Below the pieces are notes generated by a model. It saw nothing but the letters and a program-made list of their open reading frames with translations. It searched no databases and was not told the DNA's origin. From DAOTXS01 sp034433515 (lineage in GTDB: Bacteria > Chloroflexota > Anaerolineae > UBA4142): a stretch of 64,000 nt of DNA. Both the position numbers and the translations under genes were made by a program. How positions within the stretch are numbered: the first letter of the stretch is position 1; every line of letters starts with the position of its first letter. This document shows, piece after piece, positions 1 through 8,200 of this stretch. Location of the stretch: assembly GCA_034433515.1 (NCBI GenBank), contig DAOUAL010000096.1:1-64000 (forward strand), given 5' to 3'.

Positions 1-876
1 CCTTCACCCGTTGCTTTCAGCATCCCCCTGCCCGATGGAGGTTCGTTTCCGATTTACTGGTACGGCATTCTCATCGTTTGTGGCGCACTTGCCGGCGCGT
101 ATATCGCAACTCTCGAAGCCAAGCGCCGCAACATTGATCCCGATCATGTATGGAATGCGTTACTGGTCGCATTGATTCTCGGCGTGATTGGCGCACGCTT
201 GTATCACGTCCTCTCCAGTCCGCGCGGCACCAATATCGGCTTTGATTATTATATGGCAAACCCCATGGAAATTTTGAATTTCCGGCAAGGTGGGTTGGGG
301 ATCTACGGCGCGGTGGCTGGCGGTATTCTCGCGATTTATCTTTACGCGCGGTACGCCAAGTTGAGTTTTGCCACCTTGCTCAACATCGGCGCCCCTGGCT
401 TAGCCATCGGTCAGGCGATTGGGCGCTGGGGCAATTTCTTCAACCAAGAATTGTACGGCTATCCCACCGATTTGCCCTGGGGCATTCCGATTGATGCCGC
501 GCATCGCTTGCCCATCTTTGCCGATCTAGCGCAATACCCGGTGGAAACCACCCGCTTTCATCCCACCTTCCTCTATGAATCCTTGGCGATGCTCGCGGTT
601 GCCGGCATCTTGTTGTTTATCGGGCGGCGATGGAAAAATGAAAAACCCGGCGATCTGTTCTTGCTCTGGGGCATGTTGTATGGTCTCGTTCGCTTTCTCA
701 CCGAGTTTCAACGTCCCGATGCGTGGCTCATCAGCGGCATTGCAACCGCACAACTAATTGGACTTGCACTCATCGTCATTTGCGGCGTTACGTTGATGTA
801 TCGCCATACTGGACCCAGCAAAGCCCAGCTTGCCGCCGAACGCGCCAAACAACGGAGCCGGCAGAAATCACGCTAA
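1..876 (+). CDS. lgt: Prolipoprotein diacylglyceryl transferase (5' end outside window)
   Basis: Membrane enzyme that moves the diacylglyceryl group of phosphatidylglycerol onto the lipobox cysteine of prelipoproteins. The frame is open from base 1, so the start lies upstream; 291 residues are visible and only a few N-terminal ones should be missing, since the first visible segment already matches the family N-terminus (SFPIYWYGILI). The family signature GRWGNFFNQELYG lies near bases 420-460, fitting the pattern GRxxNFxNxExxG. Several hydrophobic helices follow and the C-terminus is basic. The many lipobox proteins in this window would be its substrates. It converges on the metallo-hydrolase gene across a short hairpin. 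Identity is firm. Confidence 0.96.
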   Translation, partial: PSPVAFSIPLPDGGSFPIYWYGILIVCGALAGAYIATLEAKRRNIDPDHVWNALLVALILGVIGARLYHVLSSPRGTNIGFDYYMANPMEILNFRQGGLGIYGAVAGGILAIYLYARYAKLSFATLLNIGAPGLAIGQAIGRWGNFFNQELYGYPTDLPWGIPIDAAHRLPIFADLAQYPVETTRFHPTFLYESLAMLAVAGILLFIGRRWKNEKPGDLFLLWGMLYGLVRFLTEFQRPDAWLISGIATAQLIGLALIVICGVTLMYRHTGPSKAQLAAERAKQRSRQKSR

Positions 877-882
877 ACGATA

Positions 883-909
883 TAGGGGCAGGCCTGAGAC
901 CTGCCCCTA
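883..909. repeat. Palindromic element / bidirectional terminator
   Basis: Perfect 10-bp arms TAGGGGCAGG (883-892) and CCTGCCCCTA (900-909) around a 7-base loop, followed on the + strand by a T-rich run. It sits between two convergent genes, where a terminator working in both directions is expected. Its TAGGGGC ends resemble other intergenic palindromes in this window, so it may also be a dispersed repeat. Confidence 0.7.
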
Positions 910-915
910 CAACTT

Positions 916-1536
916 TTATTTCGATTTCTCCAAAATCTCCACTGGCACTTGTGCCAATTGCTTGAATTCCTCCGCGTCCTTGCGCGTACCCACCACATCG
1001 GCATCGCCATAGTGCATCGGAATCGCTAACGCCGGTTTGAGTTTGTTCACCACTTGCGCCGCTTCTGCGGTGGTCATCACATACGTGCCGCTCACCGGCA
1101 TCAACGCAATATCGCATTTAATCTGCGCCATCTCCGGGATTTCGTCCGTATCGCCGGTGTGATAGATGCGTTTGCCGCTAAGCGTAACGATGTAGCCAAC
1201 ATGTCCGGCAGATTTGGGATGAAATTTCTTGTTTGGATTGTACGCTGGCACCACCTCAATCGCGATGCCGTTCACGGTGATCCTGTCGCCCGGCTTGACC
1301 ACCTTGATTTTCAAATTCGATTTGGCGGCAACCGATTGTGGCGCGACGATGACCGTATCAGGTTTAGAAATTTTGGCAATGTCGTCCGGCGAAAAGTGAT
1401 CGTAATGCTCGTGCGTTACCAGAATCACGTCCGCCTTTTCCGCGCCTGCCGCCAGTTTCCACGGATCAATGTACACGACCTTTTCGCCTTTCAATCGAAA
1501 ACTGTCGTGTCCCAGCCAGAAAATTCCTTCTGCCAT
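916..1536 (-). CDS. Metallo-beta-lactamase-fold hydrolase (UPF0173-like)
   Basis: Predicted soluble metal-dependent hydrolase of 206 residues, the usual size for the small UPF0173/L-type group of the metallo-beta-lactamase superfamily. The metal motif THEHYDH lies near residue 41; further likely ligands are in YHTGDTD (about 125-131) and MHYGDAD near residue 174. A strong ribosome site GGAGGT lies just before the ATG at 1536. It follows radA by 23 bases on the same strand and is probably co-transcribed with it. The substrate cannot be read from sequence; this family is widely annotated only as metal-dependent hydrolase. Confidence 0.9.
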   Translation of the reverse strand: MAEGIFWLGHDSFRLKGEKVVYIDPWKLAAGAEKADVILVTHEHYDHFSPDDIAKISKPDTVIVAPQSVAAKSNLKIKVVKPGDRITVNGIAIEVVPAYNPNKKFHPKSAGHVGYIVTLSGKRIYHTGDTDEIPEMAQIKCDIALMPVSGTYVMTTAEAAQVVNKLKPALAIPMHYGDADVVGTRKDAEEFKQLAQVPVEILEKSK

Positions 1537-1559
1537 TTTGACCTCCTTGTAAACTTGTC

Positions 1560-2939
1560 CTACCGAATCAACGCCACTTCCATCGCCTGACCGATGGTGC
1601 GCGCGCCAATCAATTCGATGCCGTCCGGTTTATCTTTCATCTTGAGCAAGTTTTGCGGGACGAGGGCGCGCGCAAAACCAAGCCGCGCGGCTTCGGTCAA
1701 ACGACGTTGGGCTTGCGCGACGGAACGCAGTTCGCCACTCAACCCCACCTCGCCAATAATCACCAAATCCGGTGCGATCACTTGATTGCGAAAACTCGAG
1801 GCGATGGCGAGCGCGACGGTGAGATCGGCCGCCGGTTCAGCGATCTTGAGTCCGCCCACCACATTTACAAACACATCCTGCGCCGATAGTTTGAGTCCAA
1901 CGCGTTGCGTTAGCACCGCCGTCAACAACAGCAAGCGACCCATATCGAATCCGTTAGCGGTGCGGCGCGGCAACGCAAATGCGCTCGTGCTCGTCAACGC
2001 TTGAATCTCAACAAGAAGTGGTCGCGTGCCTTCCATCGTTACCGCAATCGCGTTGCCGGCAACATCGGGCGAGCGCTCCGCCAAAAATGCTTTGGACGGA
2101 TTGTCCACTTCGATCATCCCATCCTGCGTCATTTCGAACACGCCCACTTCGGAGGTCGCGCCAAAACGATTCTTGACCGAGCGCAACAGACGATACGAAT
2201 GAAAGCGTTCGCCTTCCAAATACAACACGGTATCTACGATGTGTTCCAACACGCGTGGTCCCGCAATCGCGCCGGCTTTGGTGACATGCCCGACCAAAAA
2301 AATCGCCGTGTTCGTTTCCTTGGCGGTGCGCATAAAACGCGCCGCCGATTCGCGCACTTGCGAAATGCTCCCCGCCGCGCTGGTGAGTTCTTCCAAATAA
2401 ACGGTTTGCACAGAATCCACCACAACGATTTTGGGTTCTAGTCGTTCGATGTGAGCGAGAATTTCATCCATACTCGTTTCGGTGAGCAGGTAGAGCGCGT
2501 CCGGTTGCAACCCCAACCGTTCCGCGCGCATTTTCATCTGTTGCACCGATTCTTCGCCGGAAATGTACAGCACCGTCCCCGCCGATTGCGCCATCACCGC
2601 CGCCATTTGCAAAAGCAAGGTAGATTTGCCAATCCCCGGCTCACCGCCGATCAACACCAGCGATCCCGGGACAATGCCGCCGCCCAGTACCCGCGCCAGT
2701 TCACCCATCGGCACCGGAATGCGTGTAAAACCCTCGGTAACAACATTCGAAATTTTTTGTGGCGCACTGCGCGGTGCCAGCGATGCCAGCGCGGATTTCT
2801 TTTCTTCCTTTGCCGTCATCACCGACTCGACCATCGAGTTCCATTCGCCGCATTCCGGACATTTCCCGTACGATTTAGTTGAAACGAAACCACATTGTTG
2901 GCATGTCCACTTGCTGTGAGTTTTAGTTTTGGGGGGCAT
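1560..2939 (-). CDS. radA: DNA repair protein RadA/Sms
   Basis: RecA-like ATPase that promotes branch migration during homologous recombination. About 459 residues, normal for the family. Order of parts: N-terminal four-cysteine zinc finger (CQQCG and CPECGEW), Walker A GGEPGIGKST, Walker B-type strand IVVVDSVQ, the RadA signature KNRFG, and a Lon-protease-like C-terminal domain. I start at the ATG at 2939 (MPPKTK) because family members begin right before the zinc finger; an upstream in-frame start at 2951 is possible. A promoter lies about 30 bases upstream. clpC directly upstream recalls the clpC-radA order of Firmicutes. Confidence 0.96.
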   Translation of the reverse strand: MPPKTKTHSKWTCQQCGFVSTKSYGKCPECGEWNSMVESVMTAKEEKKSALASLAPRSAPQKISNVVTEGFTRIPVPMGELARVLGGGIVPGSLVLIGGEPGIGKSTLLLQMAAVMAQSAGTVLYISGEESVQQMKMRAERLGLQPDALYLLTETSMDEILAHIERLEPKIVVVDSVQTVYLEELTSAAGSISQVRESAARFMRTAKETNTAIFLVGHVTKAGAIAGPRVLEHIVDTVLYLEGERFHSYRLLRSVKNRFGATSEVGVFEMTQDGMIEVDNPSKAFLAERSPDVAGNAIAVTMEGTRPLLVEIQALTSTSAFALPRRTANGFDMGRLLLLTAVLTQRVGLKLSAQDVFVNVVGGLKIAEPAADLTVALAIASSFRNQVIAPDLVIIGEVGLSGELRSVAQAQRRLTEAARLGFARALVPQNLLKMKDKPDGIELIGARTIGQAMEVALIR

Positions 2940-2970
2940 TAGCAACCTCAAACGGATGTTCTATACCGAT

Positions 2971-2999
2971 ATTCTACAACGCAATCGCGCGCGCGTCAA
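2971..2999 (-). promoter_or_regulatory. Promoter of radA
   Basis: On the minus strand: TTGACG (2999-2994), a 17-base spacer, TAGAAT (2976-2971). The predicted start of transcription is near 2964, leaving a leader of about 25 bases. It gives radA a start independent of clpC. Confidence 0.65.
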
Positions 3000-3002
3000 A
3001 CA

Positions 3003-3036
3003 CCAAAACAAACGGACACGGCTCATCACCGTGTCC
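3003..3036 (-). terminator. Terminator after clpC
   Basis: Arms GGACACGG (3014-3021) and CCGTGTCC (3029-3036), followed on the minus strand by a T-rich run (GTTTGTTTT). It begins 16 bases after the clpC stop. Confidence 0.8.
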
Positions 3037-3051
3037 ATTTTGTTTCTTTAC

Positions 3052-5544
3052 TTAAATCGCCGCCAATTCGGGCTCGGGTTTGATCTCGCCCTGCGCTTCC
3101 TTGACCCACAACTTGATTTCGCCCTCAATCACATCAGCCACCAGTGTGCTCCCGGGTTTGAACTCGCCAGAGAGTACACCTTCTGAGAGTGGGTCTTCGA
3201 TTGTTCGTTGAATCACGCGCTTGAGTGGGCGTGCACCCAACATTTGATCATAACCCTCCTCCGCTAACTTGGTTTTGGCGGCTGCGGTAACCTCAAGTTT
3301 CAAACGATGTTCCTCCAAGCGTGGCTTCAGGTAGCCAATCTGAATGTCCACGATTTGTTTGATGTCTTCTTTGCTCAGGGCACGAAAGACCACAATGTTA
3401 TCCAAGCGATTGAGGAATTCGGGGCGGAAGAGCCGCTTGAGTTCGTTCATTAGTTTGTCGCGCATATTCTTGTACGCTTCTTCTTGGGTCTTGGCTTCAC
3501 TCCGCTTGCCGGTGAATCCCAGCACCGAATCGCGTTGAATCAACTCGGCACCGATGTTCGAGGTCATGATGATAATCGTGTTGCGGAAATCCACCTTGCG
3601 TCCCTTGGCATCGGCGAGATGACCATCTTCCAAGATTTGCAACAGCATATTAAAGGCTTCCGGATGCGCCTTTTCGATTTCGTCAAAGAGCACGACCGAG
3701 TACGGATGCCGGCGAATCTGTTCGGTAAGTTGACCGCCCTCATCAAAACCGATATAGCCCGGCGGCGCGCCGACCAAACGCGACACATTGTGCCGTTCCA
3801 TAAACTCGGACATATCGAGTTGCAACAACGCCTTTTCATCGCCGAACATAAACTCGGCGAGCGCTTTGGCGAGTTCGCTCTTGCCAACGCCGGTCGGTCC
3901 TAGGAAGATGAATGAGCCGATGGGCCGTTTGGGATCCTTGAGACCCGCACGCGCACGGCGCACCGCTTTGGCGATGTTGGTGATTGCCTCATCTTGCCCC
4001 ACGATGCGTTTGTGCAATTCTTCCTCCATCTTGAGCAAACGTTGACTCTCTTCACCGGCAAGGCGTGTAACGGGCACGCCGGTCCACATGGCGACCACTT
4101 CGGCAATGTCCTCGGCGGTAACCTGGGGCGGCGTCGCACTGATCGAATCCATCCAATTCAATTTTATCTGATTCATTTTTTCGCGCAGTTCGTTTTCCTT
4201 GCCTAGCAATTCGGCGGCTCGATCAAATTGTTCGGCTTCGACCGCTGCCTGCTTTTGACGCACGATGGCTTGGAGTTCCTGATCAATTTGTTGATATTCG
4301 GGCGGCTTGGGCACCTTGTACATTCGCACCCGACTTGCCGCTTCGTCCACCAAATCAATCGCCTTGTCGGGCAAAAAGCGTTCTGTAACGTAACGCGCTG
4401 AAAGGTTTGCCGCTGCCACCAACGCTTCATCCGTGATCTTGAGTTGATGATGCGCCTCGTACCGTGAGCGAATGCCCTTGAGAATTTCAATCGTCTCTTC
4501 GATGGTCGGTTCATCCACACGCACCGGTTGGAAACGGCGTTCCAACGCGGCATCGCTTTCGATGTGTTTACGATATTCTTCCATCGTTGTGGCGCCCACC
4601 ACTTGGAGTTCACCGCGCGATAATGCCGGTTTCAAAATGTTAGCGGCATCTACTGCGCTCCCCGCCGCGCCGGCACCCACAACCATATGCAGTTCGTCAA
4701 TGAACAGGATCGTCTTACTTCCTTTGAGTTCGTCAATGACGCGCTTCATCCGTTCTTCAAATTGCCCGCGATAAATCGTGCCCGCCACCAGCGACCCCAC
4801 ATCGAGTTGGACGACGCGTTTGTTGAGCAAGGGACCCGGCACATTCCCTTGTACGATCTGTTGCGCCAATCCTTCGACAATCGCCGTCTTGCCAACGCCG
4901 GGTTCGCCCACCAAGGCGGGATTATTCTTGGTGCGCCGCGCCAAGATTTGAATCACTCGTTCGATTTCTTTTTGACGCCCCACGACCGGATCCAACTTGC
5001 CCTCTTCGGCAAGCAAGGTCAGATCGGTTGCCAATTGATCAAGCAAGGGTGTTTTGGAATCGGTTTTCTTTTTCTCGGCCAGGGCTTTTTCTGGCTGGTT
5101 TTCCATCACGGCTTTGGCCAGGTGATTGCGCACCTTGTCTGGATTGATGTTTAAACTCTTGAGCACATTGACCGCAATGCCATCGCCTTCACGCACCAAA
5201 CCCAGCAACAGATGCTCGGTGCCGATGTAATGATGACCCAAGCGGCGCGCTTCATCCACCGCCAATTCGATCACCCGTTTGGTGCGGGGGGTCAACGACA
5301 GGCGTGCGCCGGCGGTGGCTTGGCCGCGGCCGACAATGTCTTCCACAATTTGACGCACGCGATTTTGATCCACCCCCAATTCACGCAGAACCTTCGCTGC
5401 CATCCCCTCTTCTTCGCGGATCAAGCCGAGCAAAAGATGTTCCGTCCCAATGTAATTGTGGTTCAAGCGCACCGCTTCTTCTTGCGCAAAGGTTAGCACC
5501 CGTCGAGCACGCTTGGTAAATTTATCCAATTTGTCGGACATCAT
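3052..5544 (-). CDS. clpC: ClpC-type AAA+ chaperone/unfoldase
   Basis: Hexameric ATPase that unfolds proteins for ClpP or disaggregates them. 830 residues with the full ClpC plan: two N-terminal Clp-N repeats (about 15-145, each with an EHLLLGL motif), first AAA+ module (GEPGVGKTA, then LFIDELHMVVGAG), a UVR-like coiled segment (about 440-470) that marks ClpC rather than ClpB, and second AAA+ module (GPTGVGKSELAKALAE, LFDEIEKAHPE) plus a D2-small domain. AGAGGTG precedes the ATG at 5544, with a second ATG directly after. No ctsR, mcsA or mcsB lies nearby, so the Firmicutes-type regulation is not evident. Confidence 0.97.
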   Translation of the reverse strand: MMSDKLDKFTKRARRVLTFAQEEAVRLNHNYIGTEHLLLGLIREEEGMAAKVLRELGVDQNRVRQIVEDIVGRGQATAGARLSLTPRTKRVIELAVDEARRLGHHYIGTEHLLLGLVREGDGIAVNVLKSLNINPDKVRNHLAKAVMENQPEKALAEKKKTDSKTPLLDQLATDLTLLAEEGKLDPVVGRQKEIERVIQILARRTKNNPALVGEPGVGKTAIVEGLAQQIVQGNVPGPLLNKRVVQLDVGSLVAGTIYRGQFEERMKRVIDELKGSKTILFIDELHMVVGAGAAGSAVDAANILKPALSRGELQVVGATTMEEYRKHIESDAALERRFQPVRVDEPTIEETIEILKGIRSRYEAHHQLKITDEALVAAANLSARYVTERFLPDKAIDLVDEAASRVRMYKVPKPPEYQQIDQELQAIVRQKQAAVEAEQFDRAAELLGKENELREKMNQIKLNWMDSISATPPQVTAEDIAEVVAMWTGVPVTRLAGEESQRLLKMEEELHKRIVGQDEAITNIAKAVRRARAGLKDPKRPIGSFIFLGPTGVGKSELAKALAEFMFGDEKALLQLDMSEFMERHNVSRLVGAPPGYIGFDEGGQLTEQIRRHPYSVVLFDEIEKAHPEAFNMLLQILEDGHLADAKGRKVDFRNTIIIMTSNIGAELIQRDSVLGFTGKRSEAKTQEEAYKNMRDKLMNELKRLFRPEFLNRLDNIVVFRALSKEDIKQIVDIQIGYLKPRLEEHRLKLEVTAAAKTKLAEEGYDQMLGARPLKRVIQRTIEDPLSEGVLSGEFKPGSTLVADVIEGEIKLWVKEAQGEIKPEPELAAI

Positions 5545-5614
5545 TTTTCACCTCTTTTGTGGCAAGCCATTGAAATTGTCTCTGTCAGAACCCGGCTTGC
5601 CCCGCTCTGAGAGC

Positions 5615-5689
5615 GCATTTGAATATTGGGTTATTGTAGGGCAAATTTGCCCTACGAAAAGTCAAGGCATTTTTGAATTTTCAAATGCC
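5615..5689. repeat. Nested intergenic palindromes between rpsA and clpC
   Basis: The 270-base gap holds no gene. It contains a perfect 20-bp palindrome GTAGGGCAAATTTGCCCTAC (5636-5655), flanked by a wider inverted pair GCATTTGAA (5615-5623) / TTCAAATGC (5680-5688). A further small hairpin GGCATTT / AAATGCC covers 5666-5689. The central element shares the TAGGGC end with other intergenic palindromes here. Confidence 0.7.
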
Positions 5690-5764
5690 CTCTGACAAGA
5701 TTACGTTGCGGAATCGCTGGGCGATTGCTCGTTGAGTATTAAGCAAAGATTAAAGGATCGTCCA

Positions 5765-5801
5765 AAAGTTGAACGGCGTCCCTCTGCGAGCAGGGACGCC
5801 G
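5765..5801 (-). terminator. Terminator after rpsA
   Basis: Perfect 10-bp stem CGGCGTCCCT (5774-5783) / AGGGACGCCG (5792-5801), followed on the minus strand by a T-rich tract. It lies just downstream of the rpsA stop. Confidence 0.8.
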
Positions 5802-5815
5802 ATGTTCTGCAACTC

Positions 5816-7060
5816 TTACTGGGGTGTTTCTTCGCCGACGGAATCGGGCCATTCTTCTTCACTGGGCTCAATCTCCAACGGTGCATCTGCATATTCTTCC
5901 GAAGCCCGTTTGAGACTCAAGCCCAATCGTCGGCGTGTGGCGTCCACACGAATGACTCGCAATTGTAACGTATCGCCTTCCTTCACTACTTCTTTGGGAT
6001 GTTGAATGCGCCGATCCGCCAATTCCGAAATGTGAATCAATCCTTCGATATTATCTTCCAAACGCGCAAAGGCACCGAACGAAGCCAGTTTCGTAATCGT
6101 CCCCGTCACCAGTTGTCCAATCTTGTAGCGTTCTTCAACCGTTGTCCAGGGTTCCGGTTGCAAACGTTTGAGACTGAGGGCGATGCGTTCGCGTTCGCGA
6201 TCAATGCTTAACACTTGGACTTGGACTTGATCGCCTACTTTGACCACATCGCTAGGGCGGCCGATTTTGGTCCACGACATTTCGGACAAATGAATCATCC
6301 CATCCACACCGCCCAAATCTACAAATACACCAAAGTCTGCCACACTGGTTACCGTGCCGGTGAGCGTATCGCCTTCTCTAATCTCCGCCAGCAAGCGTTC
6401 TTTTTGTTCTTTGCGAATCTCGCGCATGGCGGCGCGTTCAGACAGAATCAAACGATTGCGTTCGCGATCCAGTTCGATCACTTTTAACTTAATCTTTTTG
6501 CCGACATACGCGCTCAAGTCTAGTTCATCCGTCGGCTCGCCGGTCTCTTCCGATTTTTTGCGAAAAGTGCCTTCCAATTGAGTCGCCGGCACAAAGCCGC
6601 GCACCTTACCCACGCGGACGATCAACCCCCCTTTGTTAAAGCCAGCCACTTGGACTTCAACAATCTGTCCCGATTTCAGCAACTCTTCGGCGTCGCGCCA
6701 ATCGTGTTCCAACTGTGCACGCGCCAGCGATAAGACCACCGTACCATCCCGCGTTTCGGGACGCAGGATGAACGCCAACACCTGATCGCCCACGTGCAGT
6801 TTCTTGAGCGCTTCCGCACTCATTTTTTCCACTTCTTTGGGATCAACAATCCCTTCTGATTTTGCGCCAATGTCAATTAAAATTTCCTTGGGCTCAATCC
6901 GTACAATTGTACCCCGCACGATCTCGCCGTACTTGAGTTTTTTGAATCCCAGTTCAAGGTCGCTCAACTCACTCATCGAGACTTGCTTTTCGTTGACTGC
7001 ACCGGCATTCTTGTTCGGTTGTACCTCCTGGGGACTTGAATGTCCGCCCGTTGAAACCAT
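5816..7060 (-). CDS. rpsA: 30S ribosomal protein S1 (four S1 domains)
   Basis: RNA-binding protein that helps load mRNA on the 30S subunit. Four S1/OB domains are visible, opening at about residues 46 (GEIVRGTIVRI), 129 (GQIVEVQVAGF), 229 (GDTLTGTVTSV) and 315 (GQLVTGTITKL), against six in E. coli; four-domain forms are usual in Gram-positive-like phyla. The acidic C-terminal tail is short. I start at the ATG at 7060 because it has GGGGGA in good position, whereas the in-frame ATG at 7078 has no ribosome site. Transcribed from the promoter at 7134-7162. Confidence 0.95.
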   Translation of the reverse strand: MVSTGGHSSPQEVQPNKNAGAVNEKQVSMSELSDLELGFKKLKYGEIVRGTIVRIEPKEILIDIGAKSEGIVDPKEVEKMSAEALKKLHVGDQVLAFILRPETRDGTVVLSLARAQLEHDWRDAEELLKSGQIVEVQVAGFNKGGLIVRVGKVRGFVPATQLEGTFRKKSEETGEPTDELDLSAYVGKKIKLKVIELDRERNRLILSERAAMREIRKEQKERLLAEIREGDTLTGTVTSVADFGVFVDLGGVDGMIHLSEMSWTKIGRPSDVVKVGDQVQVQVLSIDRERERIALSLKRLQPEPWTTVEERYKIGQLVTGTITKLASFGAFARLEDNIEGLIHISELADRRIQHPKEVVKEGDTLQLRVIRVDATRRRLGLSLKRASEEYADAPLEIEPSEEEWPDSVGEETPQ

Positions 7061-7133
7061 CTTTTCCCCCGACACCATTTTTTGCGAGCACGGAATCTCG
7101 CTCCTTCAGCGAATCTCTCCGTTTCGCAATTAT

Positions 7134-7162
7134 ATTATAGCCGCAATTGCCCCAAATGGCAA
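7134..7162 (-). promoter_or_regulatory. Promoter of rpsA
   Basis: Minus strand TTGCCA (7162-7157), 17-base spacer, TATAAT (7139-7134). Predicted start near 7127, leader of about 65 bases. Confidence 0.8.
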
Positions 7163-7455
7163 CCTCGCCAAAACTCCGACCCGTTAAGAATGTGCTAGAA
7201 CGAAGCGCCGGGCACCGCCCACGGCAAGGTCGGATTGACTTGTTCAATCACACCTGTCTCAACATAGCAAACGCCTACACCACCAATCGTGCGTGAACGA
7301 CGATAATTGAACAGACAGTCGCACAAACGTCCGCTTACTCTGTTCTTGTCCATTATTCATCACCAGCCCGTCAGGTTTCCGCAAACCTAACGGGGCTCCT
7401 CACGCAGCAACGCACGCCTCCCTGTCGCCACCGGTTTCAACCAATGGCAGCTTGG
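7163..7455. other. Intergenic stretch with an imperfect hairpin
   Basis: I see no convincing gene in 7163-7386. An imperfect hairpin lies at 7365-7397, with AGGTTT / AAACCT as inner stem and AGCCC / GGGCT outside. This is the left edge of a degraded accessory island. Confidence 0.45.
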
Positions 7456-7689
7456 CGAAAACAAAAACCAGCCCTGGAAAAACGGCTGGCTTTTACCGAA
7501 CATTCGCTCTTGGGCTACTCCCTGTGCCTGGTTTAACGCTTCGCCGACGATTTCAAATTGACGCTCGACGGCCGAGCGCAACATCAGATTTTGCTCAAAC
7601 TCGGCAAACGGGCGGTGAGCAGTGAACGATTCAATGGCGCGGCACGCGTTGAGCGCATCAAGCAGACGTTTCTTGACCGGGGTCCTCAT
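7387..7689 (-). pseudogene. HepT-like (DUF86/HEPN) toxin, truncated remnant
   Basis: Residues 1-50 or so look like the N-terminal helices of the HepT family of HEPN toxins (KKRLLDALNACRAIESFT, then RSAVERQFEIVGEALNQA). HepT cleaves or modifies RNA and is neutralised by its nucleotidyltransferase partner MntA. Past GEALNQA the similarity ends: the frame crosses a terminator-like hairpin and reads into unrelated sequence, so the conserved RNase motif R-x4-6-H of the family is missing. The start at 7689 overlaps the end of the mntA frame, as in intact pairs. I regard it as a dead toxin; a short active variant is unlikely. Confidence 0.65.
7456..7489 (-). terminator. Terminator-like hairpin inside the hepT remnant frame
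   Basis: CCAGCC (7468-7473) / GGCTGG (7484-7489), followed on the minus strand by TTTTTGTTTT. The hepT-like reading frame runs straight through it, which suggests that the frame beyond this point is former intergenic DNA. Confidence 0.6.
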
Positions 7690-7987
7690 AAATCACCTGC
7701 GCGGTGCGTTCGACTTCGGTGCGGAAATAGGGATTGCGGATCGCACGCTTGGTCACCACATCAACGGGACGATAAAACAAACGCTCTAATGCTTCAGCAA
7801 AATCAAGGTAGCGATCGGCATAGTCGGCGGCTTACGTCCCCTCAAACTCGGCGACAAAATCCAAGTCGCTGGTGGCGGGCACAAATGTGCTGGTTGCCGC
7901 CGAGCCAAACAATTGGAGTTGTCGGACGCGATAGCGGCGACATAGTTCAGCGAGTACCGCACGCTGCAGTTCCACTTCGCGAATCAT
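7658..7987 (-). pseudogene. MntA-like nucleotidyltransferase antitoxin with in-frame TAA
   Basis: Minimal nucleotidyltransferase of the MntA family, which AMPylates HepT. Read from the ATG at 7987 it has the motif LFGSAATSTFVPATSDLDF (GSx...SDxD), then stops at a TAA (7832-7834) after 51 codons. The same frame continues after the stop with clear family sequence (DYADRYLDFAEALERLF, then PVDVVT) to a TGA at 7658, giving the usual length of 110 codons. Upstream, AAAGGA and a TATAAT at 8015-8010 look intact. It is therefore a recent nonsense mutation or an assembly error, not a decayed fragment. Confidence 0.75.
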
Positions 7988-8092
7988 TGCGAGTTTTCCT
8001 TTCGCCAGCATTATACAACAACTCTCGCGGCGTAGGAAAAATTGAGGACGGCGCAGATATTGTAGTCGCCTTTGTGTCGCCGTCGGACTCTG

Positions 8093-8200
8093 ATGGCGTT
8101 TGGTGTCGCGCTACACACCAGCGCAGGCATCACCTATCTGCATGGCGACCACCTCGGTTCCACCAGCATCACCAGCAACGCCAGCGGCACGCTCATCGCG
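8093..8200 (+). pseudogene. Fragment of an RHS/YD-repeat protein core
   Basis: In one frame this stretch encodes ITYLHGDHLGSTSITSNASG, a near-textbook piece of the RHS-repeat core region (typically TYLHGDHLGST...). No YD repeats precede it, and right after it the sequence becomes the antisense of the TPR gene. The TPR gene stop codon lies inside it (8193-8195), so this is a recombination scar left when an RHS gene was deleted or replaced. Confidence 0.75.

Noticed and set aside
7190..7386. Possible small gene between rpsA and the hepT remnant
   Set aside because: Short frames only, no start signal or known motif; only an imperfect hairpin is supported.
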